The position numbers and the translations under genes were made by a program. This document shows positions 18,701 to 27,188 of a stretch of 64,000 bases of DNA, in pieces. The notes under the pieces were generated by a model. That model made no database searches, had not been told where the DNA came from, and saw only the letters and a program-made list of their open reading frames with translations. Origin of the DNA: CBDBEU01 sp965204565. GTDB taxonomy: Bacteria; Pseudomonadota; Alphaproteobacteria; Rhizobiales; TMED25. The stretch is from NCBI GenBank assembly GCA_965204565.1, contig CBDBEU010000005.1, positions 310,001-374,000 on the forward strand, in the 5' to 3' direction. Position 1 is the stretch's first letter. Every line of letters starts with the position of its first letter.

Positions 18701-19495
18701 GTGATCAAGCGTCTAGAAAATCCAGCACGCGACCGCATGGAAAAGGGCGACATCGCGCTCGGCGTCGGCATCGTCCAGGGGCGAACCGTCGATATCGCGC
18801 AGCTTATGAAGACTGCCGGTTATGATTGGCTGTTTCTTGATTGTGAACATGGCGCCATGTCGATCGACACCTGCGCCCAGATTGCCGTGGCCGGTCTTGC
18901 CATCAGCATAACACCGATCGTCCGCGTGCCGATAGGCGGCTATGGTCTGGCGACCCGCCTGCTCGATTGCGGCGCCATGGGCATCACCATGCCGCATGTC
19001 GAAAATGCCGAGCAGGCCCGCGAGTTGGTCGACAATTGCCGCTTTCCGCCCGTAGGCCATCGCGGCATTGGCGGCGGCGTACCGCAATATGGCTATCAGC
19101 CGGTCAATCTTGGCGAGGTGGTGGAAGAGCTCAATCGCTCGATGCTGCTGATCGCCATGGTCGAAACGCCAGAGGCGATTTCCCGCGCCGATGAGATCGC
19201 CGCGGTTGATGGCGTTGACGTGGTGATGATCGGCACCAACGATCTGGCGCTCGCCATGGGCGTGCCGCAGCAGTTCGGCCATGCCAAGGTGGTCGAGGCC
19301 TATGAGACCGTTGCAGCCGCCTGCAAGAAGCACGGCAGGTGGATGGGATCGGGCGGTGTGCGCGAGCCCGAACTGGCGGCGCACTATGCCGCCATGGGCG
19401 CGCAATTCTTTCTCGCCGGTCAGGATATCGGCTTCATGATCGCCGGCGGTAGCCAGCGCGCCAACATCCTGCGCGAGGCGGTCGCAGGCAGCTGA
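18701..19495 (+). CDS. HpcH/HpaI-family class II pyruvate aldolase
   Basis: 264 residues from GTG at 18701, preceded by AGAGGGGG. Family motifs: FLDCEHGAMS, the substrate Arg segment RVPIGGYG, DCGAMGITMPHVENAEQA, METPEAI-type VETPEAISRADEI and GTNDLALAMG. Members cleave 4-hydroxy-2-oxo acids into pyruvate and an aldehyde in the last step of aromatic or sugar-acid breakdown. It sits between two MFS genes of one subfamily, suggesting that the cluster degrades an imported compound down to central metabolites. Looks intact. Confidence 0.92.
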   Translation: MIKRLENPARDRMEKGDIALGVGIVQGRTVDIAQLMKTAGYDWLFLDCEHGAMSIDTCAQIAVAGLAISITPIVRVPIGGYGLATRLLDCGAMGITMPHVENAEQARELVDNCRFPPVGHRGIGGGVPQYGYQPVNLGEVVEELNRSMLLIAMVETPEAISRADEIAAVDGVDVVMIGTNDLALAMGVPQQFGHAKVVEAYETVAAACKKHGRWMGSGGVREPELAAHYAAMGAQFFLAGQDIGFMIAGGSQRANILREAVAGS

Positions 19496-19505
19496 GACAC
19501 CACGC

Positions 19506-20508
19506 ATGAGCGCCATTGGCGAGACGCTGCGGCGCATCGGCGGGCCGGGGCGCAGGGAGCACACGCCCGCAATCGTCGTCGCCTTCGGTCACGGTGCGAC
19601 CCATTGGATCAACGCCACACTCTATATCCTTTTGCCGTTTATCGGCAGGGATCTCGGGCTCAGCTACACCGAAATCGGCTCTTTGGTGCCGCGGATGTTC
19701 ATCGCCGCCTTATGCGCTAATGTCACCAGCGGCCCGCTGGTCGACCTGATCGGCCGCCGCGTCGCCTTTCAGGCTGCCGCCCTCCTGATTGGCGGCATTG
19801 CCTTGGTCGGTATCGGCTTTGCAAAAAGCATTGTGCTGCTCGCCGTATTCGTTGTCGGCATCGGGTTTTCAATCAGCCTGTGGCACCCGGCGGCATTTAC
19901 CTTTCTGGCAAGGCGCTATCCGGCAGGGCGCGGGCTTGCCCTGTCGCTCCACAATCTGGGCGCCAGCCTTGGCGATGCCGCAGCACCGGTTGTCGCGGGC
20001 ACGCTTTTGACCATTTTCACCTGGAGCGGAACTGCGCTCATCAGCGCGGTGCCGATGTTCGCCACATTGGTGATGGTGCTCACCATGCTGCGCGAGCCGG
20101 CAGGCGAGGCAAAGCCGGTGCAACCCGGCACAAGAAGGGCGCGGACTATCTCAAGGGCATGGCGCTTCTGGTGCACAACAGCGCCATCTTGAAATTGTTT
20201 TCTGATGTCGGGATTGCGTTCTCCCACCCAGAACGGGGTTCTGGTATTCCTGCTGCTCTATATGGTCGGCGTTCTGTCGGAAAGCCCGGCCACTGTAGGC
20301 GCCACCATCATGACGCTGCAGATCGGCGGCATGATCGCAGGCCCGCCCGCCGGCCTGTGGTCCGACCGCATCGGGCGCCGCCCGGTGGCATTGGCCGGGC
20401 TTGGCGCTGCTACCTTGTTGATCGCCGGCGTCATATGGGCTCCCTCCACCGCCGCATTGATTGCACTGGCCGGTCTCATCGGCTTTGCCATCTTCGCCGT
20501 GCGCCCGG
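19506..20508 (+). pseudogene. MFS transporter (copy 2), frameshifted and truncated by IS30
   Basis: Homologous along its length to the MFS gene at 17353 (shared GHGATHWINATLYILLPFI, LGLSYTEIGSL, SLWHP, GRGLALSLHNLGASLGD). The frame is lost near 20125 after GEAKPVQPGT, passes through YLKGMALLVHNSAILKLF in another frame and changes again near 20205 before TQNGVLVFLLLYMVG and DRIGRRPVALAG. Homology stops after IFAVRPV at about 20508, where IS30-like sequence begins; about 80 C-terminal residues are gone. Not functional. Confidence 0.85.
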
Positions 20509-21441
20509 TGTGTGCCGATTCAACGGATTGCCCCCACACACTCGGCGAACTTCTCATCAGGTGAGTGGTGGTTCAACGTCTTTCTCCGCCGCTCATTGAG
20601 TTCTCGCGCCACGGCATCGGGTTTGGTCCGGCTGTGCATAGACAGGTCGGTGCCTTTGGGGAAGTACTGTCGCAGCAGCCGGTTGGTGTTCTCGTTGGTG
20701 CCGCGCTGCCGGGGGCTGTGGGGCCAGGGACTGTGGGGATCGCAGAAGCAGACCTCGAGGTCGGTCGCGAGCGTGAGACGCTTGTGGTCGGCAAGTTCCT
20801 TGCCCCGGTCCCGTGCGGCGGCCGGACGTTCGTGGATCGAGACCGCATCTTTGATCCGGCCGAGCCCGTCGCGCTTGAGACCGGCGTGCCGGGAGCGGCG
20901 GATCGCGCGCGTTGCCCGCAGACGGGCCGGCAATTCCTTCTTCAGAATGCCCCGGGTCCGGATGAACAGGCCTCGATAGATGGTCTCATGGGACAGGCGT
21001 GTATCCTCATCGTCGGGATGCCTGCGCTTCAGCCAGCCTGCGATTCGCTGAGGTGACCACTTGCGCTCAAGCTTGCCCGATAGTGTCCGGCAGAGCGATC
21101 GCCGACAAGCAAGCTTGCGCAGCCTGGGGCGCAGAGCCCGGTCCCGGGCAGCCTGATCCGACCGCGCAGCGCGATCGCACGAAAGGACAGTTGCGCCGCC
21201 CCAAGCCCTCCGGATATCTCCTCTCGATCACAATGCGTCAATGCTGGACGCGACCTTGTGTGCGCCAGCGGCCGGACACCATCCGTCCGGGACAGCAAGG
21301 GAAAGATCGACGATGAGTTGCGATCGAGCCCGCGGCCAATCGAACGCATCGACTCCCCACGCTGCCGGCGATCTCAAATCTCTGCCTTCCGGCTATCGGT
21401 AAAATAGAGATGTCGACGGCAGCCCATCGTGAACACTCCAT
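20509..21441 (-). mobile_element. Degraded IS30-family element
   Basis: Minus-strand transposase in several frames. The N-terminus (MECSRWAAVDIS, QRFEIAGSVG) starts at 21441, then RGLDRNSSSIFPLLSRTDGVR, then the C-terminal part AIRRSRHAGLKRDGLGRIKD and KELADHKRLTLATDLEVCFC, GTNENTNRLLRQYFPKGTDL. Sequence passes straight from SIHERPAA to RDRGKELADH, so about 60 residues that normally carry the first catalytic Asp are deleted. It interrupts the MFS gene on one side and a methyltransferase gene on the other. Immobile by itself; exact ends uncertain by a few tens of bases. Confidence 0.85.
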
Positions 21442-21704
21442 CTTTCCATCAAAGACTGAAGTGTTGAGGCAACCATTTGAACCAACCGTTCAAACGCGAC
21501 GACCCGGCTTGCGATCTTCGACAGTGCCCAGCTGTAATATCCGCGGTTGCAACCGACATCGACTGCCGTGCACCCAACAGGCACGATATCATGCAGGATC
21601 GCGAGCTCTGGTTCGCCCTTGCGAACTTCCTTGGCGATCTTGTGAGCGTAGTAAATGTTTGCAGGAAGAAACCCTTTGACCTGGTCTTCGATTGACAGCG
21701 CCAT
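21442..21704 (-). pseudogene. 5' fragment of an FkbM-like methyltransferase gene
   Basis: From ATG at 21704 the frame reads MALSIEDQVKGFLPANIYYA, then VPVGCTAVDVGCNRGYYSWA, a class I methyltransferase SAM-binding loop (VDVGxNxGxY), then VVAFE before similarity ends at the IS30 border. FkbM-type enzymes methylate sugars or lipids and are common in polysaccharide loci. Only about 80 residues remain; not functional. Confidence 0.7.
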
Positions 21705-21834
21705 GGCATGTTTATCCGATTGGTAATTCGGCAAAAAAGTTTGTGACGAGACAATGCCCAACCTGCCCGCACAGTGATTGCAGGCTAATAGGTAACCTGG
21801 CTCGTCATTCGGAGGCTGAACTCGCTGAAATGAT

Positions 21835-21921
21835 TGGTGCCCCTGGCCGGACTCGAACCAGCACGTCCTTGCGGACAACAGATTTTGAGTCTGCCGCGTC
21901 TACCAATTCCGCCACAGGGGC
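21835..21921 (-). tRNA. tRNA-Leu (anticodon CAA)
   Basis: The minus strand folds into a tRNA of 87 bases including encoded CCA. Acceptor GCCCCTG pairs with CAGGGGC. The anticodon loop reads CTCAAAA between stems GCAGA and TCTGT, giving CAA. There is a long variable arm (TTGTCCGCAAGGACGT) typical of tRNA-Leu, and the T-arm has GGTTCGAGTCC. Confidence 0.95.
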
Positions 21922-22054
21922 TTGCCGCGCCTCGATATCATGCGAAGCGCGCGGATCATATCGGTGCATGGCACGGGGTCAACCGCGCCGATGGCAAAAA
22001 TGCGCCCGCTGCCGCTGAATGAGCGGTGGCGCATAGGGCAAGAAGGCCTTCAGC

Positions 22055-22393
22055 TCACAATGCCTCGTTGCCGGTTTCCCCGGTGCGGATTCTGATCGCG
22101 GATTCCACATCCCATACAAAGATCTTGCCGTCGCCGATTTTTCCGGTCTGGGCAGCTGCGGCGATGGTGTCGACAGCCTGTTGCGCCACAGCGTCATCGA
22201 CCACCACTTCGATCTTCAACTTCGGTAAATAATTGATCTGGTACTCGGCGCCCCGATAGATCTCGGTATGGCCCTTTTGCCGGCCATAACCGCGAACCTC
22301 CGTCACCGTCATGCCCTGCACTTCCATTCCTGTCAGTGCCTCGCGCACATGATCGAGGCGGTATGGCTGAATGATTGCTGAAACCATTTTCAT
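22055..22393 (-). CDS. glnK: Nitrogen regulatory protein P-II
   Basis: 112 residues from ATG at 22393, the standard P-II length. It has MKMVSAIIQPYRLDHVREAL at the start, the T-loop with the uridylylation Tyr in YRGAEYQINYLPK, and the C-terminal signature GKIGDGKIFVWDVESAIRIR. P-II trimers sense 2-oxoglutarate, ATP/ADP and glutamine and block AmtB when nitrogen is plentiful. It starts 22 bp after the amtB stop and is surely cotranscribed with it. The order amtB then glnK is the reverse of the common glnK-amtB operon. No sigma-54 promoter match was found in the short upstream gap. Confidence 0.96.
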   Translation of the reverse strand: MKMVSAIIQPYRLDHVREALTGMEVQGMTVTEVRGYGRQKGHTEIYRGAEYQINYLPKLKIEVVVDDAVAQQAVDTIAAAAQTGKIGDGKIFVWDVESAIRIRTGETGNEAL

Positions 22394-22415
22394 GAGTGAA
22401 TTCCCTGCTCGCGCA

Positions 22416-23633
22416 TTAGAGTTTGTAACCGGTTTCGCCATGGGCCGTGTAGTCGAGGCCCTCGACTTCTTCTTCCTCGTTCACTCTGAGCCCGACCAGA
22501 AGCTGGGTGATCTTGATCAGCACAAAAGTGGCGACGGCCGACCAGACGAGCGTTGCGGCAATGCCGATCAACTGGGCGACAAGCTGGTCACCCACACCAA
22601 CGCCTTCATCAAGACCAATGCCGCCAAGCACCGGAAGAATGAGGATCGTGGTAAGAAGCGTTCCGGTGGCACCGCCGACGCCATGGACTGCCAGAACGTC
22701 AAGGGAGTCATCAATGTGGAAGGTGCGCTTTACAACATCCACTGCGAGATAGCAGATGATCCCGCCGGCAAGGCCCAGAACCACACCGCCAATGGGGCCG
22801 ATGAAACCCGAGGCCGGTGTCACGGTGGCAAGACCGGCAATGGTGCCGGTCACGAGGCCGACCAGGCTCGGCTTGCCGAACCGCGCCCATTCAATCACCA
22901 GCCAGACAAGCGATGCCGTGGCCGCGGAAAGATGGGTGACCAGCAACGCCATGCCCACATCAGCGCCGGCGGCCAGGGCGCTGCCGGCATTGAAGCCGAA
23001 CCAGCCGACCCACAACATCGCCGCGCCGACCATCACCATCCAGGGAGCATGCGGCGGTTCGTTTTGTTCGGGAAAACCGCTTCTCGAACCCAGCACCGCC
23101 GCGACCACGAGGGCCGATACACCGGCTGTCACATGAACCACGATGCCACCGGCGAAATCCTTGACGCCCAGTTCGGACAGCCAGCCGCCACCCCAAACCC
23201 AGTGTGCAACAGGAGAATAGACGACAAGCAGCCAAAGAGCGGAAAACAACAGAACCGCACCGAATTTGATGCGCTCCACATAGGCGCCAACGATCAACGC
23301 CGGGGTAATGATGGCGAAAGTCATCTGGAAGGAGAAGAATACTGTTTCGGGAATGGTTGTGCCTGGAAATACCGCGTCGCGCTCAACACCGGACAGAAAA
23401 GTCTTGCCCAAGCCCCCCACCAGTCCGCTGCCGTCCGCAAATGCCAGTGAATAAGCGCACACAAACCAGAGCACGGATGCGCCGCAGCAAATCGCCGAAC
23501 AATGCATCAGCACCGATAGAATGTTACGTGATCTGACGAGCCCGCCATAAAACAGCGCGAGCCCCGGCATGGTCATAAACAGAACCAGCGCGGTGGCAGT
23601 CAGAACCCACGCCGTGTTGCCTGAATCAATCAT
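22416..23633 (-). CDS. amtB: Ammonium transporter
   Basis: 405 residues from ATG at 23633, preceded by GGGGGACATT. Eleven hydrophobic segments. Amt family signatures include FYGGLVRSRNILSVLM, VVHVTAGVSALVVAAVLGSR with the first pore His, and the second pore His region LAVHGVGGATG. No extra signal peptide, unlike E. coli AmtB. Inner-membrane channel for ammonia/ammonium. First gene of a two-gene operon with glnK. I looked for a GG-N10-GC sigma-54 element in the upstream ~90 bp, before the IS5 remnant at 23728, and saw no convincing one. Confidence 0.96.
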   Translation of the reverse strand: MIDSGNTAWVLTATALVLFMTMPGLALFYGGLVRSRNILSVLMHCSAICCGASVLWFVCAYSLAFADGSGLVGGLGKTFLSGVERDAVFPGTTIPETVFFSFQMTFAIITPALIVGAYVERIKFGAVLLFSALWLLVVYSPVAHWVWGGGWLSELGVKDFAGGIVVHVTAGVSALVVAAVLGSRSGFPEQNEPPHAPWMVMVGAAMLWVGWFGFNAGSALAAGADVGMALLVTHLSAATASLVWLVIEWARFGKPSLVGLVTGTIAGLATVTPASGFIGPIGGVVLGLAGGIICYLAVDVVKRTFHIDDSLDVLAVHGVGGATGTLLTTILILPVLGGIGLDEGVGVGDQLVAQLIGIAATLVWSAVATFVLIKITQLLVGLRVNEEEEVEGLDYTAHGETGYKL

Positions 23634-23727
23634 AATGTCCCCCAAGAATATTCCGCTGCAGTGGCATTCGCCGACGCTAACTTTAGACAGTTGGCGGCAA
23701 TGTGACCGTACCGACATTCCCCAACTA

Positions 23728-24315
23728 GGTTTCGTGGACCAGGCTTGACGTGAGATTCACATTTCGATTCAGGGCTGCCTTTTGGGGGCGGCCTTGGGCG
23801 AGCGGATTGGTGTAACGGATGAGGAATGGGCGCTGATCGGGCCGCTGTTGGCGCCACATGAGATTCACATTGGAGCGCGGTCGCGGGTGCCGTCCTGCAC
23901 AGGACAACCGCCTGTATTTCGAAGGCATGATGTGGATCGCGCGAACCGGAGCGCAGTGGCGGCCTCTGCGGGATGACTATGGCAAGTGGAACAGCATTTT
24001 CCGACGCTACCGAAGATGGGTCACGACCGGCGTGTTCGATGCGATGCTCGAGACGCTGGCCGAACCGGCGGGACGCAATGCCGCCGCCGACATGATCGAT
24101 AGCACGGTGGTCCGGGCACATCATTGTGCCGTCGGCATAAAAAGGGGGCTCAGCAAACAGAGGGGCCTGGCCGGTCGCGCGGCGGCTTTACGACCGGGCT
24201 CCACGCGAGGTGCGATGCCAGAGGCCTCCCGCTCGGCTTCGTGCTGACACCCGGCCAGGCGCACGATGTGCAGGGCTTTGCACCGCTGTTCCGCATGATG
24301 ACCGACCGCATCGAG
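23728..24315 (+). mobile_element. IS5-family element (IS427-like), 3'-truncated copy
   Basis: The left terminal repeat GGTTTCGTGGACCA follows a TA. The transposase is in two phases: one frame with DNRLYFEGMMWIARTGAQWR, DMIDSTVVRAHHCAVGIK and the next with RSRGGFTTGLHARCDARGLP, TPGQAHDVQGFAPLFRMM, as expected for the orfA/orfB frameshift of this group. Near-identical to the complete copy at 39000 until about 24315 (ACCGCATCGAG), after which the sequence differs. Both copies share an insertion (HEIHIG-coding) that breaks the N-terminus. Defective. Confidence 0.88.
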
Positions 24316-24344
24316 CCGCTTTCGCCCGGGTTTGATCGCCGACA

Positions 24345-24525
24345 CCGCCATGCCGGTAGCGGGGGCGCACGGAGCCGTTGGATGGCCGCAAGGATGCGGG
24401 TGAACAGAGTGCCGCCGACAGCCGCCTCGGCCGGTTGGAACGTGACGGCTCGGGTGTGGCGGACGATCCGCGCTCCGATCCTGATCGGATCACACGTCCA
24501 CCCACGCGGTCCAACGATGGAGCTC
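24345..24525 (-). mobile_element. IS1380-family transposase, C-terminal fragment
   Basis: Minus-strand frame with IRIGARIVRHTRAVTFQPAE and ILAAIQRLRAPPLPAW, matching the C-terminus of IS1380-family transposases (compare the related fragment at 51505, IRIGAGIVTHGRYVTFRLAE). No start and no ends visible. Remnant only, next to the truncated IS5 copy. Confidence 0.75.
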
Positions 24526-24531
24526 AGTTTG

Positions 24532-26028
24532 TCAAGCAGCGGTGCCGGGCAGGGGGGAGGTGATGTCATTCTGGAAATCCGCGGTCAATCCAATGGGTGT
24601 GACCCTGAGCTCTAGGGGGTTGCGAGGAAAAAGGGTGATGCCCGATACTGGCTCGGGTATCGCACCGTTTACTGTCTCGAAGCGAGCGCTGCGGATCAAG
24701 GTTGCCAAGATAACGGTCGCTTCGATCATTGCGAAAGAGGCACCGATACACATACGCGGACCTGCGCCGAATGGCATATAGGAGTAACGCGACCGTGCCG
24801 ATTGTGCCTGATCGGGAAAGCGATCGGGATCGAAAACGTCCGGCCTGTCCCACAAGCGGCGATGGCGATGAATCACATAGATCGGTACCAATACCTTCGC
24901 GCCGCGGGGTAGTCTGTGTCCTCCCAGCACAACCGGTTTGCAAGTGACACGCGATATAATTGGTGCGGAGGGGAACAAGCGCATCGCTTCTTGGATAAAC
25001 CGTTTCGTGTCGATAAGCTTGTCGACGTGGTCCACCGATATCTCTCCGGCACCGGCGACTTGCACGATCTCGGCCGCCAACCGGTCGCGCCACTCAGGCA
25101 GGAACGCGATGAGATAGAGGCCCCAGGTCAGTGTCCGGGCAGTCGTTTCGTGGCCTGCCGTCAGGAATGTGAGAAGATTGTCGACGATCTGCTCGTCACT
25201 CACCGGCAGGCCGTTCTCCTCGTTCTTTGCGGTGATCAGTCGACCGAGCAAATCTTGACCAGCCTCTTTCGAGTGGCGGCGGGCGCGAACAAGTGACGCC
25301 ATCCGACCGCGCGCAATCTTTGCCGATCTACCCATGCGCCGGGTTCCCGGATGCGGCACCCAGCTTGGAATGCCCAGAATATCATAGGCGATTTCCCATT
25401 TGATCGGAGACAGGTAGTCGCCGATTGCGCGCTTGATCACATCAGCATCGATATCTACGCAATCTGCAAGCAGTGTTTTTTGGATAATGTCGAAGGTGAG
25501 ATCGACCATGGCACTGCCAATATCCTGGATGCGGCTTTCAGCCGCTGCATTCCATCGGTTCAATACCGATTGTGCCTCGCCAGCGATTGTTGGCACGGTG
25601 TGAGCCAGAGCTGTAGGAGCAAGCATCGGTGCAACGATGCGCCTCTGCCAGCGCCAGTCTTCATCGGAAGCGACCAGGATGCCGTTGCCGAGTGCGCGCG
25701 ACATGATCCTGCGGTCGAGTGGGTTCTTGGTAAAGCTTCCGGAGGGATTGTGAAAAATCTCACCAATCAACTCCGGCGCCATGACGAATGCCGTCGTTCC
25801 GCCAATTCCCGAATAGACCACGATCGGTTCTTCGTAGTGGTCGACAGACAATGCGCTTAGCGGATTCCTTAAAAGCGCTCCGATCAGCCCCACCAGACCG
25901 AGTGTCCGGTCTGGTGGTATGATCGCTGGTGGCACTGCTTGTTCGCAAATAGTGCGAGGGACAGTCTGCGCTGTCATGTTGATGTCCGCGGCCGCAATTC
26001 GGGTGTTGAAATCCCCGGTAAATGTCAC
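24532..26028 (-). CDS. Cytochrome P450
   Basis: 498 residues from GTG at 26028; ATG at 25977 (MTAQTVPRTI) is an alternative start and the ribosome binding site is weak for both. It has the I-helix oxygen-activation motif TAGHETTAR, the K-helix ExxR in QEAMRLFPS, and the heme-Cys loop FGAGPRMCIGASFA (Cys near residue 427). No membrane anchor, so a soluble bacterial class I enzyme needing a separate ferredoxin and reductase, none seen here. The sequence style is closer to the CYP102/CYP4-like long-chain group than to camphor-type P450s. Substrate unknown. An IS1380 fragment abuts its 3' end. Confidence 0.93.
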   Translation of the reverse strand: MTFTGDFNTRIAAADINMTAQTVPRTICEQAVPPAIIPPDRTLGLVGLIGALLRNPLSALSVDHYEEPIVVYSGIGGTTAFVMAPELIGEIFHNPSGSFTKNPLDRRIMSRALGNGILVASDEDWRWQRRIVAPMLAPTALAHTVPTIAGEAQSVLNRWNAAAESRIQDIGSAMVDLTFDIIQKTLLADCVDIDADVIKRAIGDYLSPIKWEIAYDILGIPSWVPHPGTRRMGRSAKIARGRMASLVRARRHSKEAGQDLLGRLITAKNEENGLPVSDEQIVDNLLTFLTAGHETTARTLTWGLYLIAFLPEWRDRLAAEIVQVAGAGEISVDHVDKLIDTKRFIQEAMRLFPSAPIISRVTCKPVVLGGHRLPRGAKVLVPIYVIHRHRRLWDRPDVFDPDRFPDQAQSARSRYSYMPFGAGPRMCIGASFAMIEATVILATLIRSARFETVNGAIPEPVSGITLFPRNPLELRVTPIGLTADFQNDITSPLPGTAA

Positions 26029-26221
26029 CTAACGTCTGCCGGGGCCGCGAGGGTGATCGTGTGACCAGGCACATGAATTCGATCGAATCGCGCGAGTTCC
26101 AAGGCGCATTCAATATCAAGAACACGGCGAAAAATCACCTTTAAAATCATATGTGCCAATCAAACGGCTTCAACGCCGAGCGAACCGTTGGTTGGAATCT
26201 ACATCGGACGGTGACCTTGCT

Positions 26222-26932
26222 TCAATCCGGTGCAGGCCATGTCCGGTAACCAATGAGCGGTGAGCCCGGGGCATGCACGGTTGCGTCGATCACTTCCTTG
26301 CTCCAGGGCGTATGCGGCTTGATGGCATGCTCGCGCCGCATGTCGTGCGACTCGAACTCGTACAACACCGCATGCCGGCACCATCCGACCAGCGCCAGCA
26401 ATTTGCGGCAGCCGATTACACCCGGCGTTTCTGCCATGTCCGGCATGCGCAGGCGTGCGTACCATCGGCCAATCATGATGTCGGTCTCGAGCCCGGTCAT
26501 TTGAAAGCTGCCCATCTGGATTGCTGTGGCCGGCGCGCTGCCGCGTGTCTTGTGGCGGTAGGCTGGGCCGTTGATGCTTTCTTCCTCGATCAGCACCGCC
26601 AGGCGCGCCTCATCGCGCTCGCTGAGGTGCTTTTTGACGTCCGCCGACTGGTTTTCCTCCATCACGGGGGAATCTTCACTGAAAAACAGATGGGGGGAGG
26701 CGGCAGAGATCAGGCACACATATTGAGTGCCTTGTTCAATCGGTTCGTCGGTGTGGACGAGCAGATCGCGTCGCTCGCGATATTCATCCTCATCGACCCT
26801 GTAGTTGGCCGCCCACACGATCCCGGGTTTTGCTGCAATTTCCGGCAGATAAGTGCCGTGCAGCCAGTCGAGATGTGAATCTCGCTTTGCCGGGGCCAGG
26901 TTGTACCAAACCGCCCAGATACCGTAATCCAT
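26222..26932 (-). CDS. Two-domain EthD/dimeric-alpha-beta-barrel-like protein, copy 1 (uncharacterised)
   Basis: 236 residues, no signal peptide. Two similar halves: N-terminal WLHGTYLPEIAAKPGIVWAA and C-terminal WYARLRMPDMAETPGVIGCR followed by HAVLYEFES, each like one ferredoxin-like unit of the EthD/DABB superfamily. It ends with HAPGSPLIGYRTWP. The paralogue at 37712 shares MDxGIWxxWYxLA at the start, ASPHxFF in the middle, GSF before the second half and the same C-terminal phrase. DABB proteins are small monooxygenases, dehalogenases, dehydratases or hydrolysis helpers. It diverges from the M24 hydrolase gene, with 256 bp between the two starts, so the two are probably regulated together. 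Function not assignable. Confidence 0.75.
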   Translation of the reverse strand: MDYGIWAVWYNLAPAKRDSHLDWLHGTYLPEIAAKPGIVWAANYRVDEDEYRERRDLLVHTDEPIEQGTQYVCLISAASPHLFFSEDSPVMEENQSADVKKHLSERDEARLAVLIEEESINGPAYRHKTRGSAPATAIQMGSFQMTGLETDIMIGRWYARLRMPDMAETPGVIGCRKLLALVGWCRHAVLYEFESHDMRREHAIKPHTPWSKEVIDATVHAPGSPLIGYRTWPAPD

Positions 26933-27188
26933 TGTTTCTACCCCCTGATTTTTGCTGCGTTGGTTGCGATCTCACGCTCCGGCCAAACGCAGAAAACTGG
27001 CCACGGCAACCGTGCCGGTCTGCCAATCTTGTTAACATAAGGCAGTTTGATGGCAGCACGTACGGAAGGCAATGCCAGAACGCGGCGATTGAGCATTGGG
27101 TCCTACAGGCTTCCGTGCCGTTGACACGGGCAATCTGGGCTCCTACGCACTCTCCTGAATGAACAAACTTGAGCAGGGGGGTATTGTG

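Noticed and set aside
23634..23727. Sigma-54 promoter upstream of amtB
   Set aside because: No GG-N10-GC match in the correct orientation; the best candidate is off by one base in spacing.
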